58,378 bases of DNA from CAZGSN01 sp964371655. Lineage in GTDB: Bacteria; Desulfobacterota; Binatia; HRBIN30. Under the pieces are notes generated by a model that did no database searches, was not told the origin of the DNA, and saw only the letters and a list, made by a program, of their open reading frames with translations. This document shows positions 23,389 through 31,497 of this stretch, in pieces; within the stretch, counting starts at the first letter, position 1; each line of letters starts with the position of its first letter. Made by a program: the position numbers and the translations under genes. The DNA lies in the NCBI GenBank assembly GCA_964371655.1, contig CAYJOD010000036.1, forward strand, positions 1 through 58,378. Direction: 5' to 3'.

Positions 23389-24753
23389 CTACGCGCCGAA
23401 CGAGGTGCGAATAGCAGCAGCGATCTGTTCAGCGTAGGCCTTCGCCTTCTCGGCGTCGTCGCCCTCGACCATCACGCGCACGAGTGGCTCGGTGCCTGAG
23501 TAGCGCACCAGAACACGACCGCGGTCCTTGAGCCCCGCGGTCGCCGCGGCGATGGCATCGCGCACGACGGCAACCGCGTCGAGCTCGCGACGCTCGCTGA
23601 CGCGAACGTTCAGCATCACTTGCGGCAGTTTCGACATCACGCGCTTGAGCTCACTCAGCGGCCGTCGTTTCTCGGTCATCAGGCGCGCCACCTGCAGGGC
23701 CGCGATGATACCGTCGCCGGTGGTACTGGAGTCGAGGAACAGCAAGTGCCCGGACTGCTCGCCACCGAGGTTGTAGCCGCCACGCCGCATTTCCTCGACG
23801 ACGTAGCGATCACCGACCTGCGCCCGCAGCAAACGTATGCCGTGTTCGCGCAGGGCGATCTCCAATCCCAGGTTGCTCATCACCGTCGCCACCACGGCAG
23901 CACCGCGCAGAGTGCCACGGGCGTGCATCTCCACGCCGAGCATGGCCATCACTTCGTCGCCATCGACCACCGCACCGCTCGCATCGACGAGGATGGCGCG
24001 GTCGGCATCACCGTCGAGTGCGAGGCCCATGTCGGCACCGGCGGCAACCACGGCCTCCTGCAACTGCTGTGGGTGCACGGCACCGAGACGGTCGTTGATG
24101 TTCGTACCATCGGGCTCGGTGCCAAGCGTCGAGACCTGCGCCCCAAGCGCCGCGAACAGCGCGGGCGCCACCCGGAATCCAGCGCCGTTGGCGCAATCAA
24201 TCACGATCTTGAAACGCTGCAATCGCATCGTGTCCGGCAACACCGCCTGCAACGCGTTCATGTAGCGCTCATTGGCATCGGGGAGGATACGAACGTTTCC
24301 GATCGCGCCGCCGGTCAGCAGACGAGCCGGATCAATCGCCCCCTGCAGCAACGCCTCGATCTCGCTCTCGACACTGTCGGGCAACTTGAATCCGTCGGGC
24401 CCGAAGAACTTGATGCCGTTGTCGGCGAACGGGTTATGCGAGGCAGAGACGACCACGCCGGCATCCGCTTGGAGGGAACGTGTCAGCAAGGCAATCGCCG
24501 GCGTCGGCAACACGCCGGCTAGCCAAACATCGGCTCCCATCGAGCTTGCGCCGGCGGCAAGGGCCGCCTCGATCATGCCTCCCGAAAGGCGCGTGTCCTT
24601 GCCGATGACGAGCGCTGGTCGCCGTGTCGACTGACGCCGAAAGAGCTGCACCGCAGCCTGCCCGAGGCGCAGCGCCGTCTCCGCGGTCATGGGCTCGACG
24701 TTGGCGGGGCCGCGGATGCCATCGGTGCCGAACAACTTGCGAACCGGCGTCAT
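23389..24753 (-). CDS. glmM: Phosphoglucosamine mutase
   Basis: A 454-residue alpha-D-phosphohexomutase interconverting glucosamine 6- and 1-phosphate for UDP-GlcNAc synthesis. The start RKLFGTDGIRGPAN, the phosphoserine loop VSASHNPFADNG (phosphoserine at Ser105), the Mg site DGDADRAI, and the sugar loop GGEQSGHL with the phosphate loop RYSGTEPLVRVM are all present. It lies just downstream of cdaA-cdaR. GlmM is known to bind and inhibit CdaA in several bacteria, so the arrangement suggests the same control here. Confidence 0.96.
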   Translation of the reverse strand: MTPVRKLFGTDGIRGPANVEPMTAETALRLGQAAVQLFRRQSTRRPALVIGKDTRLSGGMIEAALAAGASSMGADVWLAGVLPTPAIALLTRSLQADAGVVVSASHNPFADNGIKFFGPDGFKLPDSVESEIEALLQGAIDPARLLTGGAIGNVRILPDANERYMNALQAVLPDTMRLQRFKIVIDCANGAGFRVAPALFAALGAQVSTLGTEPDGTNINDRLGAVHPQQLQEAVVAAGADMGLALDGDADRAILVDASGAVVDGDEVMAMLGVEMHARGTLRGAAVVATVMSNLGLEIALREHGIRLLRAQVGDRYVVEEMRRGGYNLGGEQSGHLLFLDSSTTGDGIIAALQVARLMTEKRRPLSELKRVMSKLPQVMLNVRVSERRELDAVAVVRDAIAAATAGLKDRGRVLVRYSGTEPLVRVMVEGDDAEKAKAYAEQIAAAIRTSFGA

Positions 24754-24823
24754 ATTCCTACCGTGCTCTCTGCATGCGACCACTAGCGATGCGCGCCGCC
24801 GACCCGCCCACATGAAACGCCCT

Positions 24824-24912
24824 TCGCGTATCTCGTATCTCGTGAAGCGTATCTCGTGCTGCTCTGAACCTGCCGAGATACGAGATACGAGATTCGAGAT
24901 TCGAGATACGCG
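24824..24912. repeat. Family A heptamer hairpin (GATACGA), copy 3
   Basis: GCGTATCTCGTATCTCGTG on the left pairs with CGAGATACGAGATACGAG on the right. An extra CGTATCTCGTG and matching CGAGATTCGAGATACGCG at the outer end lengthen the stem. It lies between cdaR and glmM within the operon. Confidence 0.87.
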
Positions 24913-24955
24913 TTAGAAGATCTGAATGATGAGCAACAAGCTTCTGCCCCCAAGG

Positions 24956-25960
24956 TCATTGACGCCGCCCTCGCGCCGGCCGTTTGGTGACAACCTTCAC
25001 CTGCGACGGCTCGACAGCCATGAGCTGCAGGCGATCGGGTAGGTCGACGACCACCGCCACAGCTTGCTCGGCCGATGCGTCGGCGGGCGCTTGTGCGTGC
25101 ACGGCACCGGCGGGCAGCTCGAAGTCGGCGACCAGACGGCGCGGGCCACGGACAACCACACGAACCCCGTCCGGTTGCGCGCGCCATTCGGGACCACCGC
25201 CGCGCAACTCCACGGCGACGTGCTTGAACTCACGCGTCAGCGACAGCTCCTCGATCCGCACCTGCGCGGCAACTCGCGTGGCGCTCAACGACACATACTC
25301 ACCTGCAGTTTCGAGAGGGAGCTCGCGCTCGATGACTCCCTCCGACACTTTGCTGAGGTCGATGGCTTCGGTCAGCGCCGCATGCACGTCGTCGATGTCG
25401 GAGGCAGGCCCGGTCACCTGCACGCTGTCCGGAGCCACCTTGGTGTCGATCACTTGCAGCTCGGGGGCGAGCCTGCCCACAAGCTTGAGCTGCACGGGTA
25501 CGGACTTACGGCTGACCTTCTCCAGCTCGATGGTGACTTGACTCGGGTTCAGGCGCACCAGCTTGACGCCACGCGGCAGGTTGAGCTCCTCACCGCCAAC
25601 GCGAAAGACCGCCGGACCGGGGCGGACGCCGCCGAGGTCGAGACCGATGGACAGCCGGTTGCGGTCGACGCGGCCCAAGAGAGTGCGCGGGCCGATCACG
25701 CGCACGTCGATGAAATCCACACGCGGGCTGGTGATCATCAGGTTCGCCGGGACGTTTCTCAGCTCTAACGGAATCTTGAGGGTTTCCTCGCTGTCGCGTT
25801 CGCCGAAGTTGACGAACATCCAAAGGCCGACGGCGATGACCAGCGACAGTAGCTTCAAGGCGATGTTCCGGGTGAACCACTGGCGCACCTGCTCGCCGGC
25901 TAGATTCTCCCGCAACGCCTGCCCGACATCGCGTAGCTGTTCGCGGCTGATCCACTTCAT
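24956..25960 (-). CDS. cdaR: CdaA regulatory protein, YbbR-domain
   Basis: A 334-residue protein with one N-terminal transmembrane segment (NIALKLLSLVIAVGLWMFVNF, about 32-52) followed by YbbR repeats exposed outside the cytoplasm, seen as recurring IPLELRNVPANLM, VPVQLKLVGRLAP and RVVVRGPRRL blocks. It is named after its partner in Firmicutes, where CdaR modulates the diadenylate cyclase CdaA. The start overlaps the cdaA stop (ATGA), so the two are coupled. A basic tail ends the protein. Confidence 0.85.
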   Translation of the reverse strand: MKWISREQLRDVGQALRENLAGEQVRQWFTRNIALKLLSLVIAVGLWMFVNFGERDSEETLKIPLELRNVPANLMITSPRVDFIDVRVIGPRTLLGRVDRNRLSIGLDLGGVRPGPAVFRVGGEELNLPRGVKLVRLNPSQVTIELEKVSRKSVPVQLKLVGRLAPELQVIDTKVAPDSVQVTGPASDIDDVHAALTEAIDLSKVSEGVIERELPLETAGEYVSLSATRVAAQVRIEELSLTREFKHVAVELRGGGPEWRAQPDGVRVVVRGPRRLVADFELPAGAVHAQAPADASAEQAVAVVVDLPDRLQLMAVEPSQVKVVTKRPARGRRQ

Positions 25961-26706
25961 TGGCTGAGCAGCTTCTGCAAAGTCGAGCGCAGGGTCCCGG
26001 CGTCGACGTCGCGTGTGATGCGACCCTCGCGCACCAACGAGATCGCCCCCTCCTCCTCCGAGATCACGATGACGATCGCGTCGGTCTCTTCGGTCAAGCC
26101 GATGGCAGCACGATGCCGCGTCCCCAGGGTTTTGCTGACGTGAGGATTGGTGGTCAGGGGCAAGAAGCAGCCGGCGGCAATCATCCGGCCTTCGTGAATG
26201 ATCAAGGCGCCATCGTGGATTGGCGAGGAGGGGATGAAGATGCTGGTGATGAGCTCCTTGCTGACGCGCGCATCGAGACGCGTACCCACTTCCACGTACT
26301 GATTGAGACCGACCTCACGCTGAAAGGCGATCAACGCGCCAATGCGTTTGCTAGTCAGATTCACGGCCGCACGGACGATTTCTTCCAGCTCCTCCTGCTG
26401 AATGCCGCGTTCGCGCCCAAAGAAAGGGCGTGAACCGACTTGGGTGAGAGCGCGACGAATGTCGTCCTGGAAGATGACGACGATGACGAGGAGAATCGAG
26501 CTCAGGAAATTATCGAGAATCCAATTGAGGGTGTACAGCCCGAAGTACTGCGAGGACACGAAGCCGAGGAACACAACCGCCAGCCCGATGAGCATCTGGA
26601 CCGCGCGCGTGCCGCGGATCAGATCCATGATCCGGTAGATCACGAACGCAATCAGCAGGATGTCGATCGCGTCTTGAACGCGCAGGCTGTAGACCAATTC
26701 GAGCAT
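25957..26706 (-). CDS. cdaA: Diadenylate cyclase CdaA
   Basis: A 249-residue membrane enzyme that condenses two ATP into c-di-AMP. Three N-terminal hydrophobic helices (about 12-30, 36-52 and 62-80) precede the DAC domain, with the DGA metal motif at 165-167 (IHDGALII) and RHRAA at 197-201. The conserved FIPSSP and GCFLPL strands are intact, so it should be active. It is coupled to cdaR and close to glmM, the classical three-gene module. No c-di-AMP phosphodiesterase (GdpP, PgpH, DhhP) is in the window. Confidence 0.95.
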   Translation of the reverse strand: MLELVYSLRVQDAIDILLIAFVIYRIMDLIRGTRAVQMLIGLAVVFLGFVSSQYFGLYTLNWILDNFLSSILLVIVVIFQDDIRRALTQVGSRPFFGRERGIQQEELEEIVRAAVNLTSKRIGALIAFQREVGLNQYVEVGTRLDARVSKELITSIFIPSSPIHDGALIIHEGRMIAAGCFLPLTTNPHVSKTLGTRHRAAIGLTEETDAIVIVISEEEGAISLVREGRITRDVDAGTLRSTLQKLLSQ

Positions 26707-26888
26707 CAGCAGGACCCATGCAGCACTTCACTGATCCCCTTCTTGCCGTTGTCCAAACGGCAGCCGCCGCGAGCCCCATGGCTCGGGCGTATCGACGATA
26801 ATCGGTTGGCAACGTCTCCCGAGACCCAAGCCTCGTCCCGACATTGCCGCATTTGAGGCTGGTCGCTGACAGCGCCCGCAAGCTTACG

Positions 26889-28733
26889 TTACGCTTGCGC
26901 CTCCGCCCCTACCACAGCCAATGGCGCCGGATCGCGTTCACTCCGGGCGATACGCATGAGCTCGTCGATCTCCGCGCCATCCAATACTTCCTTCTCGAGC
27001 AGGGCCTCGGCGATCCTATGCAGAACATCGATGTTCGTCGCCAGTAACTCCTTCGCCTGCTCGTAGTTCTCGGTGATGATACGATGGACCTCGGCGTCGA
27101 TCTCCTCGGCGGTATGCTCCGAGTAGTCCTGCATCTGGGTGAAATCGCGGCCGAGAAAGATCTGCTCTTCCTTCTTCCCAAACGTCATCGGGCCGAGCCT
27201 GTCGCTCATGCCCCACTCGCACACCATCTTACGAGCCCATTCGGTGGCGCGCTCGAGATCGTCCGAAGCGCCGGTGGTGACATGACCGAGGATCAGCTCC
27301 TCTGCGGCGCGGCCGCCGAAGCGGATGGCGAGCATGTTGAGGATGAAATCCTTGGTGTAGGAGTGGCGGTCGTCCAACGGCACCTGCATCGTCACTCCCA
27401 ACGCCATGCCGCGCGGAATGATCGTCACCTTGTGCACCGGATCGGTCCCGGGCAGGAGCTTGGCGACGAGTACGTGTCCGGCTTCATGGTAGGCGGTGTT
27501 GCGCTTCTCTTCCTGACTCATGACGATGCTCTTGCGCTCCGCGCCCATCATCACCTTGTCTTTGGCGAGCTCAAAGTCGACCATCATCACCTGGTCCTTG
27601 CCGGTGCGTGCGGCGAGGAGCGCGGCTTCGTTTACTAGGTTCTCCAAATCGGCACCGGCAAAGCCCGGGGTACTGCGCGCGAGCAACGAGATATCGACGT
27701 CTTCCGACATCGGCACCTTGCGCGTGTGTACCTTGAGGATGCCTTCGCGCCCTTTGACGTCGGGGCGGTGGACCACGACGCGGCGGTCGAAGCGGCCCGG
27801 GCGCATCAGCGCCGGATCCAACACGTCGGGGCGATTGGTGGCGGCAATGAGGATTACGCCTTCGTTGGCTTCGAAGCCGTCCATTTCAACCAGGAGCTGA
27901 TTGAGGGTCTGCTCGCGCTCATCGTGCCCACCGCCGAGACCCGCGCCCCGATGGCGTCCGACCGCATCGATCTCGTCGATGAAGATGATACACGGCGCGT
28001 TCTTCTTGCCCTGCACGAACAGATCGCGAACCCGCGAGGCACCGACGCCGACGAACATCTCGACGAAGTCGGAGCCGCTGATCGAGAAAAACGGCACACC
28101 CGCCTCACCCGCAATCGCCCGCGCCAGCAAGGTCTTGCCGGTACCCGGAGGTCCGACCAAGAGCACACCCTTGGGGATGCGCCCACCGAGCTTGGTGAAC
28201 TTCTTGGGGTCCTTGAGGAAGGCAATGATCTCTTCAAGCTCTTCCTTGGCCTCGTCGATGCCGGAGACGTCGTTGAAGGTGACCTTGTGGGTGTTCTCGC
28301 TCAGCAGCTTGGCGCGGCTCTTCCCGAACGACATCGCCTTACCGCCGCCAACCTGCATCTGGCGCATGAAGAAGATCCACACACCGACAAGCAGCAGCAT
28401 CGGGAACCATTGCACCAGAAGGTACATGTACCACGACTCTTCGTCTTCCGGCTTGGCCGAGATCTTCACGTTCTTCTCGCGCAGCAATTTGACGAGATCG
28501 GGATCCTCGGGAGCATACGTCTTGAAACGCTCGCCGCTCACCGATTTGCCCCGGATGTTGCGTCCTTGAATGGTGACGTCGGCAACCTCGTTGCGCTCCG
28601 CGGAGGCGACGAAGTCGCTGAAGATGACTTCCGGTTCTTTGACCTGCTGACCCCTGTAGACGTTGTAGAACAGCGCCAGCATGAGCCCCAGGACGAGTAG
28701 TAGGGCGACGTTGCGAGAGAAGGTTTGATTCAC
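26889..28733 (-). CDS. ftsH: ATP-dependent zinc metalloprotease FtsH
   Basis: A 614-residue membrane AAA+ protease. Two transmembrane segments (about 8-26 and 104-123) bracket the periplasmic FtsH_ext domain. Walker A is GPPGTGKT at 194-201, Walker B IIFIDEIDAVG, the second region of homology ATNRPDVLDPALMRPGRFDR, and the zinc site HEAGH at 416-420. It degrades membrane proteins and unstable regulators. Start is GTG after GAGG. Gene order tilS-ftsH is the usual one; the folP that follows ftsH in some relatives is absent before cdaA. Confidence 0.97.
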   Translation of the reverse strand: MNQTFSRNVALLLVLGLMLALFYNVYRGQQVKEPEVIFSDFVASAERNEVADVTIQGRNIRGKSVSGERFKTYAPEDPDLVKLLREKNVKISAKPEDEESWYMYLLVQWFPMLLLVGVWIFFMRQMQVGGGKAMSFGKSRAKLLSENTHKVTFNDVSGIDEAKEELEEIIAFLKDPKKFTKLGGRIPKGVLLVGPPGTGKTLLARAIAGEAGVPFFSISGSDFVEMFVGVGASRVRDLFVQGKKNAPCIIFIDEIDAVGRHRGAGLGGGHDEREQTLNQLLVEMDGFEANEGVILIAATNRPDVLDPALMRPGRFDRRVVVHRPDVKGREGILKVHTRKVPMSEDVDISLLARSTPGFAGADLENLVNEAALLAARTGKDQVMMVDFELAKDKVMMGAERKSIVMSQEEKRNTAYHEAGHVLVAKLLPGTDPVHKVTIIPRGMALGVTMQVPLDDRHSYTKDFILNMLAIRFGGRAAEELILGHVTTGASDDLERATEWARKMVCEWGMSDRLGPMTFGKKEEQIFLGRDFTQMQDYSEHTAEEIDAEVHRIITENYEQAKELLATNIDVLHRIAEALLEKEVLDGAEIDELMRIARSERDPAPLAVVGAEAQA

Positions 28734-28807
28734 GATTTACCTCAGTCGACCGAGTAACGCGGGCAAGCTAACACAGGCCCCATGCACCAGCAATGCCAAT
28801 GGATTCG

Positions 28808-28949
28808 GGGTACTGGATCATTTCGGTTGTCTTTCCGAGCCGTCGCAGTTTTCGCCGCGAGGAATCTTCCGGACGCCACGGTGGACACGACAATCCACGG
28901 CAGATCGCTCGCACCGCTCGGGATGACAATCAAGCTGGCCCACTATCCC
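28808..28949. repeat. GTCATTCCGAGC-type interspersed inverted repeat, copy 3
   Basis: TTGTCTTTCCGAGCCGTCGC near 28826 faces GCTCGGGATGACAATCAAGC near 28935. The ends GTACTGG..and CCCACTATCCC match the outer arms of copy 1 (CCCACTACC). It sits directly against the 154-bp element that begins at 28951. The 374-base spacer between ftsH and tilS holds only these two. Confidence 0.78.
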
Positions 28950-28950
28950 T

Positions 28951-29104
28951 GAGATTCGGAGTAGGTTTGAACCTCTGGTCGTGGCCGCGCTCGCCAGAGC
29001 GTGGCATCGGTTGGATTCCAAGCACCGATCTGCACACGAACGGCTACTGCCACGGCCTTGGCGGCCGCGGCTACAACCAAGGCCTAAAACCTACTCCAAA
29101 TCTC
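28951..29104. repeat. 154-bp element with 18-bp terminal inverted repeats
   Basis: GAGATTCGGAGTAGGTTT (28951-28968) and AAACCTACTCCAAATCTC (29087-29104) are complementary at 17 of 18 positions. The interior has its own GC-rich palindromes (GGCCGCGCTCGCC, CCTTGGCGGCCGCGG) and no reading frame. It resembles a miniature inverted-repeat element. Its right end is only 3 bases from the tilS stop codon. Confidence 0.65.
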
Positions 29105-29107
29105 AGA

Positions 29108-30496
29108 CTACCCCCAGGCCGGTTCGGCCACGAGGCATAGGGTGCGCGAAGTCTCGGCGCCAACCAAGGCTCGATTGCTGCGCACCAGACCGGGCACCCA
29201 GAGGATCTCCCCTGCGCTCTCTACCACGGGCGTCGAGCGCCGGAGGCGCAGCGGCACCTTGCGATCGACGAAGAGATCCTGCAGCTTCTTGTGCCCGGCC
29301 ATGCCGAAAGGCTGAACCCGATCTCCGCGTCTGACGGCGCGCACCGTCAGCGGAAATTCGATCTTATCGGCATCGGCGATGCATCGCAGCTGGGTCGGGT
29401 CGTGAACCAGCGCCGCCGCGGTATCCTCAACGTCGGCGCGAATCTGCCAGCCGCTCGGCAACGCGATCGACGCACCAACCTCAAGGCTTTGGGCGTGGAA
29501 AGGCGGCAACCAGGGCGCCGGCTCGAAGCGCAGCCGGCCGTACTCACGCACCACGCGCTCGCGCCCGGGAAGTTGTGCTTGCGCATTGGGTCTGGGGCCG
29601 ACCGCGATCCGAAGAATCGACTCGACGTGCGCCGCCGACAGCGACCGCAGATGCCCACGCGCCTGGCGCAGCCACATGCGGATCACTCGGCCATGCAATC
29701 CCGCCTTTACATCGAAGAGGATGCGCAACGACAGAGAGCCGTCGGCAACATCGACCGACGCGGCCAACAGCGGCGCCAGATGGTCGTCAAGATGACGCGC
29801 CTCGGCAGAAGCAATCGACGCCGCCAGCGCCAGTCTTTGGCGTACACCGGGAGTGATCGACTCGAGCAGGGGCAGGACCTCGTGGCGAATACGATTGCGC
29901 AGGAAGCGTCGATCGCAATTGCTGCTGTCCTCGCAGTACGACAGCCCGGACGCCTCCAGAAACGCCAGCACTTCGGCACGTGAGCAATCCAGCAGCGGCC
30001 GGATGATGCGCCCGTCGCGCACGGGGTGGATCGCGGCCAGACCGTCGAGACCGGCGCCACGAAGAATGCGCATCAGCACGGTCTCGGCCTGATCGTCGCG
30101 CGTGTGCCCGGTCGCGATCTTCGTGCACCCCTGCTCGTGCGCCGTCTGATCGAGAAACGTGTAGCGAGCCTCACGGGCGCGCTCTTCCACGTTTCCCGCG
30201 GACATCGACAGCGTGATGCGATGCAGCGTGCACGGCACACCGAGTCGCGCCGCGACCTGCGCCGCACATTGTTCGTCGCGAAGTGATTCCGCCCCGCGCA
30301 GGCCGTGGTTCAAGTGCGCCGCGAACACGCGCACGTGCAGCTCCTCGACAAGTGCCGATAGGGCCGCCAAGAGCGCGACCGAGTCGGGGCCGCCGGAGAG
30401 AGCAACCAGGACACTCTCCTTCGCATGCAGCATCTGATGGCGGAGCATGCTGCTGCGAACGCGATCTACGAGCTGATCTGCGGGGCTTCGTTGCAC
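29108..30496 (-). CDS. tilS: tRNA(Ile)-lysidine synthase
   Basis: The enzyme ligates lysine to C34 of tRNA-Ile (CAU) so that it reads AUA. The PP-loop ALSGGPDSVALL is present, with AAHLNHGLRGAES, ATGHTRDDQAETVLMRILRG, the LRNRIRHEVLPLL motif, and the TilS C-terminal domain ending KLQDLFVDRKVPLRLRRSTPVV. The N-terminal start is uncertain: I use a GTG at 30496, but a TTG at 30535 or an ATG at 30448 is possible. The 5' end abuts the divergent gene starting 30536, so the two share a very short promoter region. Confidence 0.92.
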   Translation of the reverse strand: MQRSPADQLVDRVRSSMLRHQMLHAKESVLVALSGGPDSVALLAALSALVEELHVRVFAAHLNHGLRGAESLRDEQCAAQVAARLGVPCTLHRITLSMSAGNVEERAREARYTFLDQTAHEQGCTKIATGHTRDDQAETVLMRILRGAGLDGLAAIHPVRDGRIIRPLLDCSRAEVLAFLEASGLSYCEDSSNCDRRFLRNRIRHEVLPLLESITPGVRQRLALAASIASAEARHLDDHLAPLLAASVDVADGSLSLRILFDVKAGLHGRVIRMWLRQARGHLRSLSAAHVESILRIAVGPRPNAQAQLPGRERVVREYGRLRFEPAPWLPPFHAQSLEVGASIALPSGWQIRADVEDTAAALVHDPTQLRCIADADKIEFPLTVRAVRRGDRVQPFGMAGHKKLQDLFVDRKVPLRLRRSTPVVESAGEILWVPGLVRSNRALVGAETSRTLCLVAEPAWG

Positions 30497-30535
30497 GACG
30501 CGAACGAGTCTGACATCATCCGCGCCCGCGGACAA

Positions 30536-31264
30536 ATGCTACCAGTGAAACCTTCTCCCCTTCTGCTTGTCGCCGCGCTGGCGTGGCTCGTTGCGGCGCC
30601 GCTCAGCGCCGACGATTCGCCGCAGCCGCCCGGCATTGCCAGCCCCGCGACAGTCGCGGCGTCGCCGCCTGCATTCGGCACTCCGGGCCCTGACTCGCGT
30701 GCCACGCGCAATCAGAAGAAGCTTCTGCATACGATGCTTGTCCTCGAGAAGAGATACGGCAAGGACGCCGTGCTGCTTGAGAGCTACGCGCTCGGCGCGG
30801 CCCTTCGCAACGGCTCGATCCTCGCAGCCGAAGTGAACCTGCCCGGGTACGAAGAACGCAAAGACCAACGCTTTCTGGAGGTACGGCTCGCCACCGGCAT
30901 CGTCTTCAACGATCACGACTACAGCGCGACGCAGCGGCCCATGCGCGTGTGGACGAATATCATCGAACCGAGTCTGCGACAGTTCGAGAGTCTGACCATC
31001 GCCGCCGAAGGCGTCCTCTTCCGCGTCACCTATGCGCACAAGGCCTACAACGATGAAAGCGAGCTGCGTGCGCAGCTGAAGGACGGCCGCAGCGACAAGG
31101 AAACCGCGGCCTTCTACATCCTCGTATCCGACGTGGCTGAAATGCTGTCACAGAAGATCAGCGGACAGCAGCTCCTCGACCGGTCTACGGTCCTGGTCAA
31201 CGGCACCGAAGCCCAGCTCATCCTCGAGCCGACACCGCCGCCGCCGCAGCTGCCGCCGAGCTAG
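30536..31264 (+). CDS. Exported protein of unknown function
   Basis: A 242-residue protein with a signal peptide (LLLVAALAWLVAAPLSADDS), a Pro/Ala linker (about 29-55) and a mixed alpha/beta domain (about 58-225) with no motif I recognise. It ends in a PTPPPPQLPPS tail of the kind seen before surface attachment. The NQKKLLHTMLVLEKRYGKD helix and FESLTIAAEGVLFRVTYAHK are its best-conserved-looking parts. It is divergent from tilS and 230 bases before recQ. Confidence 0.7.
   Translation: MLPVKPSPLLLVAALAWLVAAPLSADDSPQPPGIASPATVAASPPAFGTPGPDSRATRNQKKLLHTMLVLEKRYGKDAVLLESYALGAALRNGSILAAEVNLPGYEERKDQRFLEVRLATGIVFNDHDYSATQRPMRVWTNIIEPSLRQFESLTIAAEGVLFRVTYAHKAYNDESELRAQLKDGRSDKETAAFYILVSDVAEMLSQKISGQQLLDRSTVLVNGTEAQLILEPTPPPPQLPPS

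Positions 31265-31495
<231 letters not shown>

Positions 31496-31497
<2 letters not shown>

Noticed and set aside
30497..30535. TTG-initiated longer TilS
   Set aside because: Thirteen additional residues have no TilS homology and run to the divergent gene's start; possible but less likely than the GTG or ATG downstream.
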